A stretch of DNA of 64,000 bases from Sphingomonas panacisoli. Lineage in GTDB: Bacteria > Pseudomonadota > Alphaproteobacteria > Sphingomonadales > Sphingomonadaceae. The position numbers and the translations under genes were made by a program. Numbering within the stretch: position 1 is the first letter of the stretch; each line of letters starts with the position of its first letter. The notes beneath the pieces were generated by a model, which was given only the letters and a program-made list of their open reading frames with translations, was not told where the DNA came from and ran no database searches. The stretch spans positions 2,988,001-3,052,000 of the forward strand of contig NZ_CP042306.1 in assembly GCF_007859635.1 (NCBI RefSeq), given 5' to 3'. This document shows, piece after piece, positions 26,193-36,030 of the stretch.

Positions 26193-27721
26193 GCGTCGTC
26201 GCGCCGCGGCATGGCACGAACGATGAACGGCAGGAATATCACCGCTGCGATGCTCATCGCGCCCGCCATGATGAAAAAGCCGTCATAGCCGATCGCCTTC
26301 TGGAACACCCCCGACAGCCCCGCAAGCAAGCGCGGGATGAGGAAGGCCAGCCCCGACAGCAACGCATATTGCGCGCCGGGAAAGCGTGGGTTCACCAGCA
26401 ACGAGAGGTACACGACGAATACTGCGCCTTCGAACCCGTGGCCGAACTGGTCGATCGCCATCGACAGATACAGGTCGAAATCGCCCGCCGTCACCGCCAT
26501 CGACCCGATATGGAACCACACCGGCCCGCCCGGCGCCTGGTGCGCGAGCCACGCGAAGATCCAGTTCGACAGCGCCGACATCACCGCGCCGATCGCCAGC
26601 GCCCAGCCCATCGGTGCCTTCGCCGCCAGCCATCCGCCGAGCGCAACCCCCAGCATGCTGGACAACAATGCGACGGCACCGTCGGAAAACGCGATCGCTT
26701 CCAGGCTGTAGCCGAGAGCATTGAACAACGGGTGCGACAGCGTCAGCGCCATCACGTCACCCATCCGATAGACCGACACGAACAGCAGGATCGGGATGAT
26801 CACCAACCCGAAGCGCCACGCGACGTTGATGTACGGCGCGAGCACCGACGTGGTGAGCAAGCGATGGTCGGACGGCAAATTCCTGATCCACGGCACCGCC
26901 GCGCCCAGCGCGAAGAACGGCAACAAGGCCACCGCGAACACCCAATATTTGACGATGTCCGGATTATCGAGCCCGACCGACCCCAGCGCCTTGAGCAACA
27001 GCCAGCCGACCACCGCCGTCGCGACGCCCGTGACCGCCAGCACCACCAGGCTCGCGATCGTCCCGGTGACGAGCGCCGCCCCGCGCCCGCCGCCATGCTC
27101 GGCATCGGATCGCGTCAAGGCGAGGATCGGGAAGGGCAGGAACGCCGCCGCGGCAATCACCAGATAGGCGGTCGTCCAGTCGCTCTTCGCGGCGATGTAG
27201 ATCGCCCCGCTGCCCGCCGCGACCATCGCGCTGCGATAGCCCCACAGGTTCGCCGCGACCATCGGCCCCTGCTGCTCGGCGGTCGGCGCGAGTTCGATTC
27301 GCCAGGCGTCGGCGGCGACCTCCAGCGTCGTCGTCCAGAATGCCAGCAGCACGGCGAACAGCGCGGTCACCGGCAGGTTGGCGTCCGACGAGGTGAACGC
27401 CATCGCGACGGTCGACAGGAAGATGCCGAGCTGCGCGAGCATGATCCACCCGCGCCGTTTGCCCCAGAACCGCCCGAAGCCCGGTACGTCGTATTTGTCG
27501 AGCAAGGGCGCCCAGGCGAACTTGAACGTCGGCAGCAACGCGACCCAGGCGAAGAACCCCACCGTGACGATATCGACGCCATGCTTCGCGAGCCGCAACA
27601 GCAGCACCGCGTTGAACATGTAGAACGGCAGGCCCGCCGCAAAACCGAGCAGCAGATACAGCGCCAACAGCCGCCAATCGCGGGGGACGGCGGTCCGCTC
27701 GTCGTTCGCGATACTGGTCAA
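26189..27721 (-). CDS. AmpG-like muropeptide permease (MFS)
   Basis: A 510-residue membrane protein with about 12-14 helices. The N-terminal segment LYLLLGFAAGLPFYMFNAVL, then LPTFKFAWAPLLDKY and KRRGWIMLAQLG, matches the AmpG family, which imports GlcNAc-anhMurNAc peptides for cell-wall recycling. The best start is TTG at 27719-27721. A ten-codon frame (ATG at about 27750) ends over this TTG and could couple it. It is followed by the cytoplasmic serine hydrolase. Another substrate cannot be excluded. Confidence 0.72.
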   Translation of the reverse strand: MTSIANDERTAVPRDWRLLALYLLLGFAAGLPFYMFNAVLLLRLAKHGVDIVTVGFFAWVALLPTFKFAWAPLLDKYDVPGFGRFWGKRRGWIMLAQLGIFLSTVAMAFTSSDANLPVTALFAVLLAFWTTTLEVAADAWRIELAPTAEQQGPMVAANLWGYRSAMVAAGSGAIYIAAKSDWTTAYLVIAAAAFLPFPILALTRSDAEHGGGRGAALVTGTIASLVVLAVTGVATAVVGWLLLKALGSVGLDNPDIVKYWVFAVALLPFFALGAAVPWIRNLPSDHRLLTTSVLAPYINVAWRFGLVIIPILLFVSVYRMGDVMALTLSHPLFNALGYSLEAIAFSDGAVALLSSMLGVALGGWLAAKAPMGWALAIGAVMSALSNWIFAWLAHQAPGGPVWFHIGSMAVTAGDFDLYLSMAIDQFGHGFEGAVFVVYLSLLVNPRFPGAQYALLSGLAFLIPRLLAGLSGVFQKAIGYDGFFIMAGAMSIAAVIFLPFIVRAMPRRDDA

Positions 27722-27969
27722 AGCCCGGCTTTCGCGAGTCGATCGATCATGGCGTCCCGCTCCCTTATCATGTCGGCCAAGGCTCTATCGCCAACGTGCG
27801 TCCGTCAATGGCTGCTGTGTTGCAGCGGTGCAACGCTTCGCGGCCCTCGTGGACGAAATTACGTCCCATGCTCGTAATTTGCAGAAAGAGGGTGGCGCAA
27901 TATGGCAGTTTTGTTGCTTAATGTGCCAAACAACCGCCGGAGGGAACGGCGCGACAGGGGGATTACACT

Positions 27970-30900
27970 ATGATCGGTTCGACCTCGCTTCGTCTGATGC
28001 TGGCATCGGGCACCGCTTTCGCCGCGTTGTGCGCGCTGCCGAGCGCCGCATTCGCCCAGACCGCTGCCAGCGATCCTGCGCCCGCCGCCAGCCCTGCCGA
28101 TGACCAAGACATCGTCGTCACCGGTTCGCGCGTCGTTCGTGACGGCTACAAGGCGCCGACGCCGCTCGTCGTGTTGTCCGACAAGGATATCCAGACGCAG
28201 TCGTCGTCCAACAACGTCGCCGACTTCCTGAATCAACAGCCGCAGCTTGCCGGTTCGACCCGTCCCGCCAACTCGCGCCTCAACCTCAGCAGTGGCCAGG
28301 CGGGCATCAACGCGCTCAACCTGCGCAACCTGGGCGAAATCCGCACGCTGGTGCTGATCGACGGTCGCCGCTCGGTCGGATCGACGATCACTGGCCTGGT
28401 CGACGTCAACACGATCCCGCAATCGCTGATCCAGCGCGTCGAAGTCGTGACCGGCGGCGCGTCCGCCGCCTACGGTTCGGACGCGGTCGCCGGTGTCGTC
28501 AACTTCATCATCGACAAGAAGTTCGAAGGCATCAAGCTGGCCGCCGACAGCGGTATCACGACCTATGGCGACGGCTTCAACTATTCGGGTAGCCTGACGC
28601 TCGGCAAGTCGTTCGCGGGCGGCCGCGGCCATATCCTGCTGAACGGCGAAATCGCGCGTCGCGACGGCATCTTCAACACCGACGAACGCGCCTGGAACCA
28701 GACGGGCTATGTCCGCATCCAGGATCCCAACTGGGTCGCCGGCGTCAGCACGACGCCGCGCTATCTCATCCGTAAGCAGGTCGGCGCGGCGAATTCGACA
28801 CCGGGCGGCCTGATCACCGGATCGACCGGCGGCACGTCGCTGCGCGGCGTCTATTTCGGCCAGGGCGGATCGGTCAATCAGTACAATTTCGGCGCGCTGA
28901 CCTTCCCGGCGACCGGCACGCCGTCGCTGACCCAGGGCGGCGACTGGCGCGTCAACGATTCGGGGCGCCGCATCGGGCTCGATCCGCAGGACGATCGTCG
29001 CGGCGTCTATGGCCGCCTGAGCTTCGAGGTGACCCCGGACATCGAGTTGTTCGGCGAAGGATCGTACAACTGGCAGCACATCGTGTTCAACGCGGGGCCC
29101 AACCTGTCGACCGGCATCGCGATCAACACGACCGGTTGCGGCGCGGCGGCGACCGCGGCGGCGGCCCCGATCACCTGCAACGCGTTCGCCTATAATGCGC
29201 TTGGCCCGGCGCGACTTGCCGGTGTGACCGGCGTGACATTGGCGACGACCGCGGCCGACCTTCCCTATCGCGGCGTCAACAACACCCGCCGGGTTCAGCG
29301 TTACGTGATCGGCGCCGACGGCAAGTTCGACGCGTTCGGCAAGCCGGCACACTGGGACATCTACGCGCAATATGGTCGCGCCAATTTGCGCGAGCAGTTG
29401 ACCAACATCATGAACACCGCGCGGATCAACAACGCGACCGCGGCGGCGTTCGCACCGGCGGGCAATGCCAACGGCTATGCGACCGGGTCGATCCAGTGCC
29501 TGATCAACGTCGACGCCAGCACGACCAACGACGATAAATCGTGCGTGCCGCTCAACCGCTTCGGTCTCAACGTCACCGATCCGGCGGCGATCGCCTATAC
29601 GCTCGGCAACCCCTATCGCGACGAGGTCACCGAGCAGAAGGTTGCCGGCATCAACTTCTCGTTCACGCCGTTCGCCACCTGGGCGGGCGACGTCAGCTTG
29701 GCGATCGGCGGCGAGTGGCGCGAGGAAAAGATCACCGGCTCGGTGCCGACCCAGTTCCAGCCGCTCGTCACGGCGAACCCCGCCGGTGGCCTGACCACGG
29801 CGAATACCTGGTCGGTCGGCAACTATCTGCCCACCAACGGCAAGTACAACGTCAAGGAAGCCTATCTCGAAACCGTCATTCCGCTCGGGATCGGGCTGGA
29901 GTTCAACGGCGCGGTGCGCGCGACCGACTATTCGACGTCGGGCTATGTGACGACGTGGAAGCTCGGCGCGACGTGGCAGCCGATCCCCGACATCCGCCTG
30001 CGCATCACGCGCTCGCGCGATATCCGGGCGCCGAACCTCAACGAATTGTTCGCAGCGGGGTCGTCGAACAGCGATTCGGTTAGCAACCCGTTCTATCCCG
30101 GTGCCGGGCCGAACGGTGTCACGTATCCGAGCGCCTCCATCAGTTACTCCGCATTGGCGTTGGGCAATCCCAATCTGCGTCCGGAAAAGGCGAATTCATG
30201 GAATATCGGCGGTGTTATCTCGCCGCGCTTCATGCCCGGGTTCAACCTGTCGGCCGACTATTTCCGCATCGACATGACCGACGCGATCGACACGCTGAGC
30301 GCGCAGGACATCATCAACCGGTGCAAGGATGGGCGGCCTGAATATTGCGCCGCGATCACGCAGGATCCAAACAACGCATCGCGTATTCTTATCCGCACTC
30401 AGCCGTTCAACTTCTCGCGTAAGCTCGTCCGCGGCATCGATTTCGAAGGATCGTACCGCCTGCCGATCGACGGCTTGATTCGAGCATCCAGCTTCACGCT
30501 ACGCGGCGTCGCCACGCGTTATATCGAGAATATCAGCGATCCGGGCATTCCGGGTAACGTCGTGATCAGCACGGTGGGCGCCAATGGCGGCCAGGGCAGC
30601 ACGCCGACCTGGATCTTCCGCTTCAGCGCGACGGTCGATACGCCGACGACGTCGCTGACGGCGGTGGCGCGCGGGGTGAGTTCAGGTACCTATGTGAACA
30701 ACGCGATCGCGTGCACCACCGGCTGCCCGGTGACGACTACGACTTCGACGTATCAGACCTACGACGTCAACCACGTCTCCGGCCTGTTCTATCTCGATCT
30801 CAACCTGACGCAGAAGATACCGTTCGGCGACAAGTCGGAAGCGCAGTTCTTCATCAACGTGTCGAACGTGTTCAACCGCTGGCCGCTGCTGGTGCCGGAA

Positions 30901-30981
30901 ACCGGCCTCGCCGCGAACAGCACGTATTCGGACATGCTCGGCCGTCAGTTCCGTGTCGGGTTCCGCATCAACCTGCCCTGA
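27970..30981 (+). CDS. TonB-dependent outer membrane receptor
   Basis: A 1003-residue receptor with a signal peptide (ending AAFAQ), a TonB-box-like DIVVTGSRV at residues about 49-57, and a plug domain with IRTLVLIDGRRSVGS and VEVVTGGASAAYGSDAVAGVVNFI. A long beta-barrel ends in the canonical aromatic-type RQFRVGFRINLP. Sphingomonads use such receptors for peptides, glycans and siderophores; there is no diagnostic neighbour on its strand. The 248-base gap before it contains no gene. A strong terminator follows. Confidence 0.92.
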   Translation: MIGSTSLRLMLASGTAFAALCALPSAAFAQTAASDPAPAASPADDQDIVVTGSRVVRDGYKAPTPLVVLSDKDIQTQSSSNNVADFLNQQPQLAGSTRPANSRLNLSSGQAGINALNLRNLGEIRTLVLIDGRRSVGSTITGLVDVNTIPQSLIQRVEVVTGGASAAYGSDAVAGVVNFIIDKKFEGIKLAADSGITTYGDGFNYSGSLTLGKSFAGGRGHILLNGEIARRDGIFNTDERAWNQTGYVRIQDPNWVAGVSTTPRYLIRKQVGAANSTPGGLITGSTGGTSLRGVYFGQGGSVNQYNFGALTFPATGTPSLTQGGDWRVNDSGRRIGLDPQDDRRGVYGRLSFEVTPDIELFGEGSYNWQHIVFNAGPNLSTGIAINTTGCGAAATAAAAPITCNAFAYNALGPARLAGVTGVTLATTAADLPYRGVNNTRRVQRYVIGADGKFDAFGKPAHWDIYAQYGRANLREQLTNIMNTARINNATAAAFAPAGNANGYATGSIQCLINVDASTTNDDKSCVPLNRFGLNVTDPAAIAYTLGNPYRDEVTEQKVAGINFSFTPFATWAGDVSLAIGGEWREEKITGSVPTQFQPLVTANPAGGLTTANTWSVGNYLPTNGKYNVKEAYLETVIPLGIGLEFNGAVRATDYSTSGYVTTWKLGATWQPIPDIRLRITRSRDIRAPNLNELFAAGSSNSDSVSNPFYPGAGPNGVTYPSASISYSALALGNPNLRPEKANSWNIGGVISPRFMPGFNLSADYFRIDMTDAIDTLSAQDIINRCKDGRPEYCAAITQDPNNASRILIRTQPFNFSRKLVRGIDFEGSYRLPIDGLIRASSFTLRGVATRYIENISDPGIPGNVVISTVGANGGQGSTPTWIFRFSATVDTPTTSLTAVARGVSSGTYVNNAIACTTGCPVTTTTSTYQTYDVNHVSGLFYLDLNLTQKIPFGDKSEAQFFINVSNVFNRWPLLVPETGLAANSTYSDMLGRQFRVGFRINLP

Positions 30982-31002
30982 CGCGGGTAACCGCCAAGCA
31001 AG

Positions 31003-31030
31003 AGGGCGTCCGTTCGCGGGCGCCCTTTTT
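31003..31030 (+). terminator. Rho-independent terminator after the TonB receptor
   Basis: Ten-base stem (31003-31012 with 31017-31026, one G-T pair), TTCG tetraloop and a T5 run (31026-31030). It separates the receptor from the convergent metallo-hydrolase gene. Confidence 0.9.
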
Positions 31031-31040
31031 GTTTGCGGCA

Positions 31041-32036
31041 CTAGAAGTCGTAAACGCCGCCCGGTTCGGCGGCGACGAAGCGCTGCGCCGATTCACCTGC
31101 GGCCGACAACGCTTCGGCTAGCGCCTGGAGCGGCGCCTCGCGCGGCTCGTCGGTCAGTTGGAACGTGCCCCAATGGATCCCGAGTGCATGCCGGGCGTCG
31201 ACATCCCGCATGATCTGGACCGCTTCCGCCGGATTCACGTGTTGCGCGGTCATGAACCAGCGCGGCTCGTAGGCACCGATCGGGATCAGCGCGACCTCAG
31301 GCGCTCCGCAGCGTTCGCGGATGTCGCGGAAGATCGCGCCATCGCCATAGCCCGTATCGCCCGCGAACCACACCCCGCCCGCAGGCGTATCCAGATAATG
31401 CCCCGCCCATAACGCCATGCGCCGGTCGCTGAGGCCGCGCGACGACCAGTGGTTCGCCCGCGTCAACACGGTCGCCACACCGTCCGCTATGGCGATCCGG
31501 TCGCCCCAATCGCCGACGGCGATCCGCGCCTCGGGGATTGCTCGTCGGACGATCGCGTCATTGCCCAACGGCATGATCATCAGCGGCCCATGCCGGTCGT
31601 GCAACCGCCGTAGCGTCGCGATGTCCATGTGGTCGTAGTGATTGTGGCTGAGCAGCACCGCATGGATCGGCGGCAAGCTGTCGAACGCGATGCCGGGCTG
31701 CGTCACGCGCTTGGGGCCGGCGAACGCGAGTGGGCTGGCGCGATCCGACCAGACTGGATCGGTGACGATGTTGACCCCGGCAACCTGGATCAGCAGCGTC
31801 GCATGTCCGACCATCGATACGCGGAGACTATCGACCGTCGCGTCGGGGATCGCTGGGACGATCGGCACGGTCTTGGGCCAAGGCGCCCGACGCTCTCCAA
31901 ACCGCCAGCGCAGGATGTCCCGGAACGATCGGTCCGTCGCGGGCTGTCCATTATGAAAGAACCGGACGCCATCAAAATGGTCGCTCGGCGGACCGTGATA
32001 GTAGCGATTGACCGGCATACCACTGTCATGACCCAT
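31041..32036 (-). CDS. Metallo-beta-lactamase-fold hydrolase, NAPE-PLD/UlaG-like
   Basis: A 331-residue protein with the MBL zinc site HNHYDHMD ([15 protein letters not shown]), a downstream His/Asp pair ([12 protein letters not shown]) and C-terminal [13 protein letters not shown]. This arrangement is characteristic of N-acyl-phosphatidylethanolamine phospholipase D-like and UlaG-like proteins. There is no signal peptide, so it is cytoplasmic or membrane-associated. A second start (ATG at about 32018, MPVNRYYHG) is equally possible. It stands alone between a terminator and a tRNA gene. Confidence 0.82.
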   Translation of the reverse strand: MGHDSGMPVNRYYHGPPSDHFDGVRFFHNGQPATDRSFRDILRWRFGERRAPWPKTVPIVPAIPDATVDSLRVSMVGHATLLIQVAGVNIVTDPVWSDRASPLAFAGPKRVTQPGIAFDSLPPIHAVLLSHNHYDHMDIATLRRLHDRHGPLMIMPLGNDAIVRRAIPEARIAVGDWGDRIAIADGVATVLTRANHWSSRGLSDRRMALWAGHYLDTPAGGVWFAGDTGYGDGAIFRDIRERCGAPEVALIPIGAYEPRWFMTAQHVNPAEAVQIMRDVDARHALGIHWGTFQLTDEPREAPLQALAEALSAAGESAQRFVAAEPGGVYDF

Positions 32037-32065
32037 CGACGATCACGATGCCAGCGGTGAAAGGG

Positions 32066-32142
<77 letters not shown>

Positions 32143-32188
32143 CTAGTCGCGAGCGCCTAGCAAAGCGCGCAGCACCACGCCAGCGTTT

Positions 32189-32545
32189 CTATTTGGCGAT
32201 GCTGACCGGCTGGAACTTGCCCAGCCCACAGGTCGCGCCGCGCCCGCCAGTCGATTGCAGGACGGTGATCAGGTCGGTCGAGCACAATTGGCCGTTCGAC
32301 ACCGAATAAGCGAAGCGCTCCTCGAACCCCAGCGACGGACACGCGCCGTCGAGCGTGTTGCGGTAGATGCGCTTACCGGTCAGCTCGAAATCGATGACCT
32401 GATCGCTACGGACGTGCGTCTCGCGGAGTTGGTTCAGCTGGATGCAACTGACCGGCTCGCCTACCGGCGTCGCGACGGGAACGTCGCGCGCGGCGGCGGG
32501 AGCGGCGATGGCGAAGGCGGCAAGGGCGAACGGCAGCGGGCGCAT
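32189..32545 (-). CDS. Small secreted protein, DUF6491-like
   Basis: A 118-residue protein with a signal peptide (MRPLPFALAAFAIAAPAAA) and six further conserved-looking positions: CIQLNQLRETHVRSDQVIDF, then RNTLDGACPSL and LCSTDLITVL, and CGLGKFQPV near the end. This pattern resembles DUF6491 proteins of sphingomonads (assigned from memory). Function unknown; four Cys residues suggest disulfides in the periplasm. GAGGAG precedes the ATG at 32545. It lies 14 bases after nth on the same strand. Confidence 0.7.
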   Translation of the reverse strand: MRPLPFALAAFAIAAPAAARDVPVATPVGEPVSCIQLNQLRETHVRSDQVIDFELTGKRIYRNTLDGACPSLGFEERFAYSVSNGQLCSTDLITVLQSTGGRGATCGLGKFQPVSIAK

Positions 32546-32559
32546 CGTGCTTCTCCTCG

Positions 32560-33213
32560 TTAAGCGCCGCGTTGCCTTGGCGCCGGAGTCTTGGGCTTGA
32601 ACGCACATAGGTCGCAAACGACGCAGCGCCAGCATTCGGGCGTCCGCGCCTTGCAGACGTAGCGGCCGTGCAGGATCAGCCAGTGGTGCGCGTGGAGCCG
32701 GAACGGCTGGGGTACGATCTTGTCGAGCTTGAGCTCGACCGCCAGCGGAGTCTTCCCGCGTGCGAGCCCGGTGCGGTTGCCGACGCGAAAGATGTGCGTA
32801 TCGACCGCGAAGGTCTCCGCGCCGAACGCGACGTTCATCACGACATTGGCGGTCTTGCGCCCGACGCCGGGCAGCTTTTCCAGCGCGTCGCGATCGGCGG
32901 GCACCTCGCCGCCATGATCGGCGATCAGTTGCTCGGACAGCGCGATGACGTTCTTCGCCTTGGTGTTGAACAGCCCGATCGTCTTGATGTGCTGCTTCAG
33001 CTTGGCCTCGCCGAGCGCGACCATCTGCGCGGGGGTCTTCACCTCCTCGAACAACCGCCGCGTCGCCTTGTTGACGCCGATGTCGGTCGCCTGTGCCGAC
33101 AGTGCGACCGCGACCACCAGTTGATAGGGGTTTCCGTATTCGAGTTCGGTTTCGGGGTGCGGGTTGTCGGCGGCGAGACGGCTGAAGAACTCGACGACCT
33201 GCGCCTTGTTCAC
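32560..33213 (-). CDS. nth: Endonuclease III
   Basis: A 217-residue DNA glycosylase/AP lyase for oxidised pyrimidines. The helix-hairpin-helix LPGVGRKTANVV carries the catalytic Lys, VDTHIFRV the catalytic Asp, and the C-terminus has the 4Fe-4S ligands C-X6-C-X2-C-X5-C. The start is GTG at 33211-33213, overlapping the dapB TGA (GTGA); the longer upstream frame lies inside dapB. Coupling to dapB is common in sphingomonads. Confidence 0.95.
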   Translation of the reverse strand: MNKAQVVEFFSRLAADNPHPETELEYGNPYQLVVAVALSAQATDIGVNKATRRLFEEVKTPAQMVALGEAKLKQHIKTIGLFNTKAKNVIALSEQLIADHGGEVPADRDALEKLPGVGRKTANVVMNVAFGAETFAVDTHIFRVGNRTGLARGKTPLAVELKLDKIVPQPFRLHAHHWLILHGRYVCKARTPECWRCVVCDLCAFKPKTPAPRQRGA

Positions 33214-33938
33214 AGGCCGAGGACTTCCGCCATCGCGTAGCGCCCTGCTGGCTGCCCGGCGAGCCACAAAGCCGCGCGCACCGCGCCGCGGGCGAAAATC
33301 TCACGGCTTTCGGCGCGGTGGATCAGTTCGAGCCGCTCGCCGGATCCGGCCAGGATCACTTGATGGTCGCCCGCGATCGATCCGCCGCGGATCGACGCGA
33401 ACCCGATCGTCCCCTCCGCGCGCGCGCCGATCAGCCCGGCGCGGTCGACCACTTTCAAGTCGCCGAGCGGCGCACCCCGCCCCTCCGCCGCCGCTTCGCC
33501 GAGCAGCAAAGCGGTGCCGGACGGTGCATCGACCTTGTGCCGGTGATGCGCCTCGACGATTTCGATATCCCAATCGGGGCCGAGCTTTTCCGCCGCGTCG
33601 GCGACCAGCCGGGCGAGCAACGTGATACCGAGTGAGGTCGTGCTGGTCTGCAGCACCGCGATCCGCGCGGCGGCATTGTCGATCAACGCATGATGTTGCG
33701 CGGTTAGCCCCGTCGTGCCGACGACGATCGGCGTCCCGCCCTCGCACGCCGCCGCAAGATTGGCCTCGAGTGCGCCGGGCGCGGTGAAATCGACCAGCAC
33801 GTCCGATGCCTTGGCCAGCGCCAGCGGGTCGCCGCCAGCATCGACGCCGCCCGCGACGGTCGCGCCCAAATCGGTCGCGACGGCGGCGATCGCGCGCCCC
33901 ATCCGTCCTTCGCTGCCCAAGATTCCGATCGCGGTCAT
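33210..33938 (-). CDS. dapB: 4-hydroxy-tetrahydrodipicolinate reductase
   Basis: A 242-residue enzyme of lysine and diaminopimelate synthesis. Motifs: NAD(P)H-binding GILGSEGRMGRAI at residues 4-16, VDFTAPGA, VVGTTGL, and the catalytic/substrate segment EAHHRHKVDAPSGTALLL. It makes tetrahydrodipicolinate for peptidoglycan mDAP. The ATG at 33936-33938 overlaps the TGA of the upstream protease gene (ATGA). It is slightly short but complete. Confidence 0.95.
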   Translation of the reverse strand: MTAIGILGSEGRMGRAIAAVATDLGATVAGGVDAGGDPLALAKASDVLVDFTAPGALEANLAAACEGGTPIVVGTTGLTAQHHALIDNAAARIAVLQTSTTSLGITLLARLVADAAEKLGPDWDIEIVEAHHRHKVDAPSGTALLLGEAAAEGRGAPLGDLKVVDRAGLIGARAEGTIGFASIRGGSIAGDHQVILAGSGERLELIHRAESREIFARGAVRAALWLAGQPAGRYAMAEVLGL

Positions 33939-35185
33939 GGCGGTCCTATTGCACCAAACGGCAGAGGCGGAACAGGGGGCGTGGCCGGTCCCGTCACCAG
34001 TCGCCACGGCTGCGGGATATAGTCGACGGACATGTAGAAATAGAACACGCACGCGCCGCTGCGATAGGTCGCGCCCTTGACGATCCCCAGCGCGGTCGTG
34101 CCGACGAACACCGGCGATCCGCTGTCGCCGCCGCGGCACGTCGGCCCGGCAACAGTGACCCATGTCGGCAGACACGGACCGCCGCACAGATCGCCCGCCG
34201 GCGCGAAGTCGGTGAGTTGGACGGTGGCGCAGCTATAGCCGGTGGTTTCGCCGCGATGGCAGACGAAGTCGCCCGCGCGCGTGCTGTCGCGGGTGCGCTG
34301 GTCGGTCACCGGGCGTTCGACCGTGCGGCCGTTATCGGCATAGAACAGTCCGGGCAGCGGATCGGCCGCGGCGTTGATCTGGACGTCCTGATAGCCCCAG
34401 CCCCATTGCCCAACGAAGTTGAGCGGCGTCGGTGCGCGCTTCGGGTCGAGATAGGTCATGTCGTCGAGGCAATGTGCGGCGGTCGCGATGCCATAGCGCT
34501 TGCCGTCGGTGACGGTGAAGGCGGTGGTGCACAGATAGCGCTTGCCGTCGGCCGGATTGAGTCCTTCGAGCCGCGAGCCGCCCATCGGCGCCGACAGATT
34601 GATGTCGATCTGGTCGAGCACGAGCAGGCGGACCGGCACGCCGGCGATGCCCTCCAACTTGGCGCGAAGCGTCTCCTTCCCGTTGGCGGCCGCAGTCGCT
34701 GTCGGGACGACGATGACGAGCTCGCCGGTGCGCGGGTCGAGACCCATGGCCGGCGGATTGGGCAACGCCGCGCGGATCGCCGCCTGGTGATACGTCATCG
34801 CCCAGATCACGCGATCGCGGCTCGCCTTGGCCCCGGTGCGAAAGACGATCGGTACGGTCATCCCGCCCGCGCTCAACTTGCGGTTGGGGACGGGCGCATC
34901 GCCGGTCAGGTAGACCAGGATGCGCAGGCTCGGCTTGTGCTCGATCGACACGCCGGCGACGCGGTCGCGATAGGCGATCTCGATACTGTCGGTGGTCGCC
35001 ACACTGTCCGCCAGCGCACGGAGCCGGCGTTCGGCCTCGGCCTGCGAGACGCCGAACTGCTTCGCATATTGCCCGGCGTCCTGCGCCAGCGCCTCGGCCG
35101 GCGTCTGCACGCGCGACGGCGCCGGTTGCGCGATGGCCGGCGACGCGAGGATGAGGAGCAAGAAAACAACAAGCCGGCGCAACAC
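33935..35185 (-). CDS. Secreted trypsin-like (S1) serine protease with propeptide-like N-terminus
   Basis: A 416-residue exported protein with signal peptide (ending SPAIAQ). Residues about 25-205 form a helical/beta region like the pro-region of alpha-lytic-type proteases. The catalytic domain has H238 in ATAAHCLDD, D267 in GYQDVQI and S356 in CRGGDSGSPV, so the triad is complete. Several Cys pairs suggest disulfides. It is the first gene of a unit coupled to dapB and nth. That link between a secreted protease and lysine synthesis/DNA repair is probably only structural. Confidence 0.85.
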   Translation of the reverse strand: MLRRLVVFLLLILASPAIAQPAPSRVQTPAEALAQDAGQYAKQFGVSQAEAERRLRALADSVATTDSIEIAYRDRVAGVSIEHKPSLRILVYLTGDAPVPNRKLSAGGMTVPIVFRTGAKASRDRVIWAMTYHQAAIRAALPNPPAMGLDPRTGELVIVVPTATAAANGKETLRAKLEGIAGVPVRLLVLDQIDINLSAPMGGSRLEGLNPADGKRYLCTTAFTVTDGKRYGIATAAHCLDDMTYLDPKRAPTPLNFVGQWGWGYQDVQINAAADPLPGLFYADNGRTVERPVTDQRTRDSTRAGDFVCHRGETTGYSCATVQLTDFAPAGDLCGGPCLPTWVTVAGPTCRGGDSGSPVFVGTTALGIVKGATYRSGACVFYFYMSVDYIPQPWRLVTGPATPPVPPLPFGAIGPP

Positions 35186-35226
35186 GCCCGCCTCTTACAC
35201 GGGTTTCACGCGGTTTGGCGACCGCG

Positions 35227-36030
35227 CTATTTTCGCGCCGCCGCCACCGCCTTCTTCGCCATGGGTCCGATCGCGGCATAGCCCGCCGCGTTGGGATGCA
35301 CGCCGTCGAGCGTCAGCGCGTCCTTCATCGCGCCATCGGGCATCGCCAGCACCGCGCCGTAATCGACGAAGGTGATCTTCTCGCGAACAGCCAAGGCGCG
35401 CAGCCGGGCGTTGAGCGCGGCGATCCGCGGCGCGGGTTCGAGCTTCGGCTGCCATGAAAAGGTTTTGGCTGGCGGCACCGCGGCCAGCACGACACGGATG
35501 CCGGCGGCCTTCGCCAGCGTCACCATCGCGGCGATGTTGGCTTCGATCCCGCCGAGCGTCATCGGGCCGCTATTGCCGGCGATATCGTTGGTCCCGGCCA
35601 TGATGTGGACGACCCGCGGCTTCAACGCGAGCACGTCGCCGGGGAAGCGCACCAGCATCTGCGCCGTGGTCTGCCCGCTGATCCCGCGATCGACCCAGCC
35701 GCCGCCAGTATCGAACGCGGTATTGCAGTAGCGCCACCCCCAGGTGATCGAATCGCCCATGAATACGACGTCGCGGGCGGCCGCCGGCTGCGTCATCAGC
35801 GCCGCATTCTCGTCGCGATAGCGGCACGTATCCGCCCAGTCCGTCTTGCGCGCCTCCGTATAGGCTTTGATGTAGGGGGCGCCCTCCGCCATCGGCGGCG
35901 GGATCGATTTCACATTATCGGGCGCATAGGTCTTGCGCCGCCAATCCTCGATCGCGGGCGGGATCGGGATCGCCGCCGGGCACGGATTCTCGGTCGCGGC
36001 GGCGAGAGCAAGCAGGAGGGCAAGGGCCAT
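35227..36030 (-). CDS. Secreted SGNH/GDSL-family hydrolase
   Basis: A 267-residue protein with a short signal peptide (MALALLLALAAA). SGNH blocks are present: GDSITWGW (block I, nucleophile S94), a Gly-rich block II (DRGISGQT), AGTNDIAGN (block III) and DGVHPNAAGY (block V with catalytic Asp/His). Members deacetylate or de-esterify glycans or lipids. The ATG shares its A with the TAA of the GH1 gene (TAATG), so it is co-translated with the glucosidase and probably acts on the same glycan. Confidence 0.88.
   Translation of the reverse strand: MALALLLALAAATENPCPAAIPIPPAIEDWRRKTYAPDNVKSIPPPMAEGAPYIKAYTEARKTDWADTCRYRDENAALMTQPAAARDVVFMGDSITWGWRYCNTAFDTGGGWVDRGISGQTTAQMLVRFPGDVLALKPRVVHIMAGTNDIAGNSGPMTLGGIEANIAAMVTLAKAAGIRVVLAAVPPAKTFSWQPKLEPAPRIAALNARLRALAVREKITFVDYGAVLAMPDGAMKDALTLDGVHPNAAGYAAIGPMAKKAVAAARK

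Noticed and set aside
27722..27750. Ten-codon leader-like frame overlapping the TTG start of the AmpG-like gene
   Set aside because: Could couple translation, but it is too short and lacks any codon bias or repeat that would mark a real leader peptide.
25820..27877. A 685-codon plus-strand frame
   Set aside because: Lies opposite the AmpG-like and serine hydrolase genes; Arg/Gln/His-rich with no domain.
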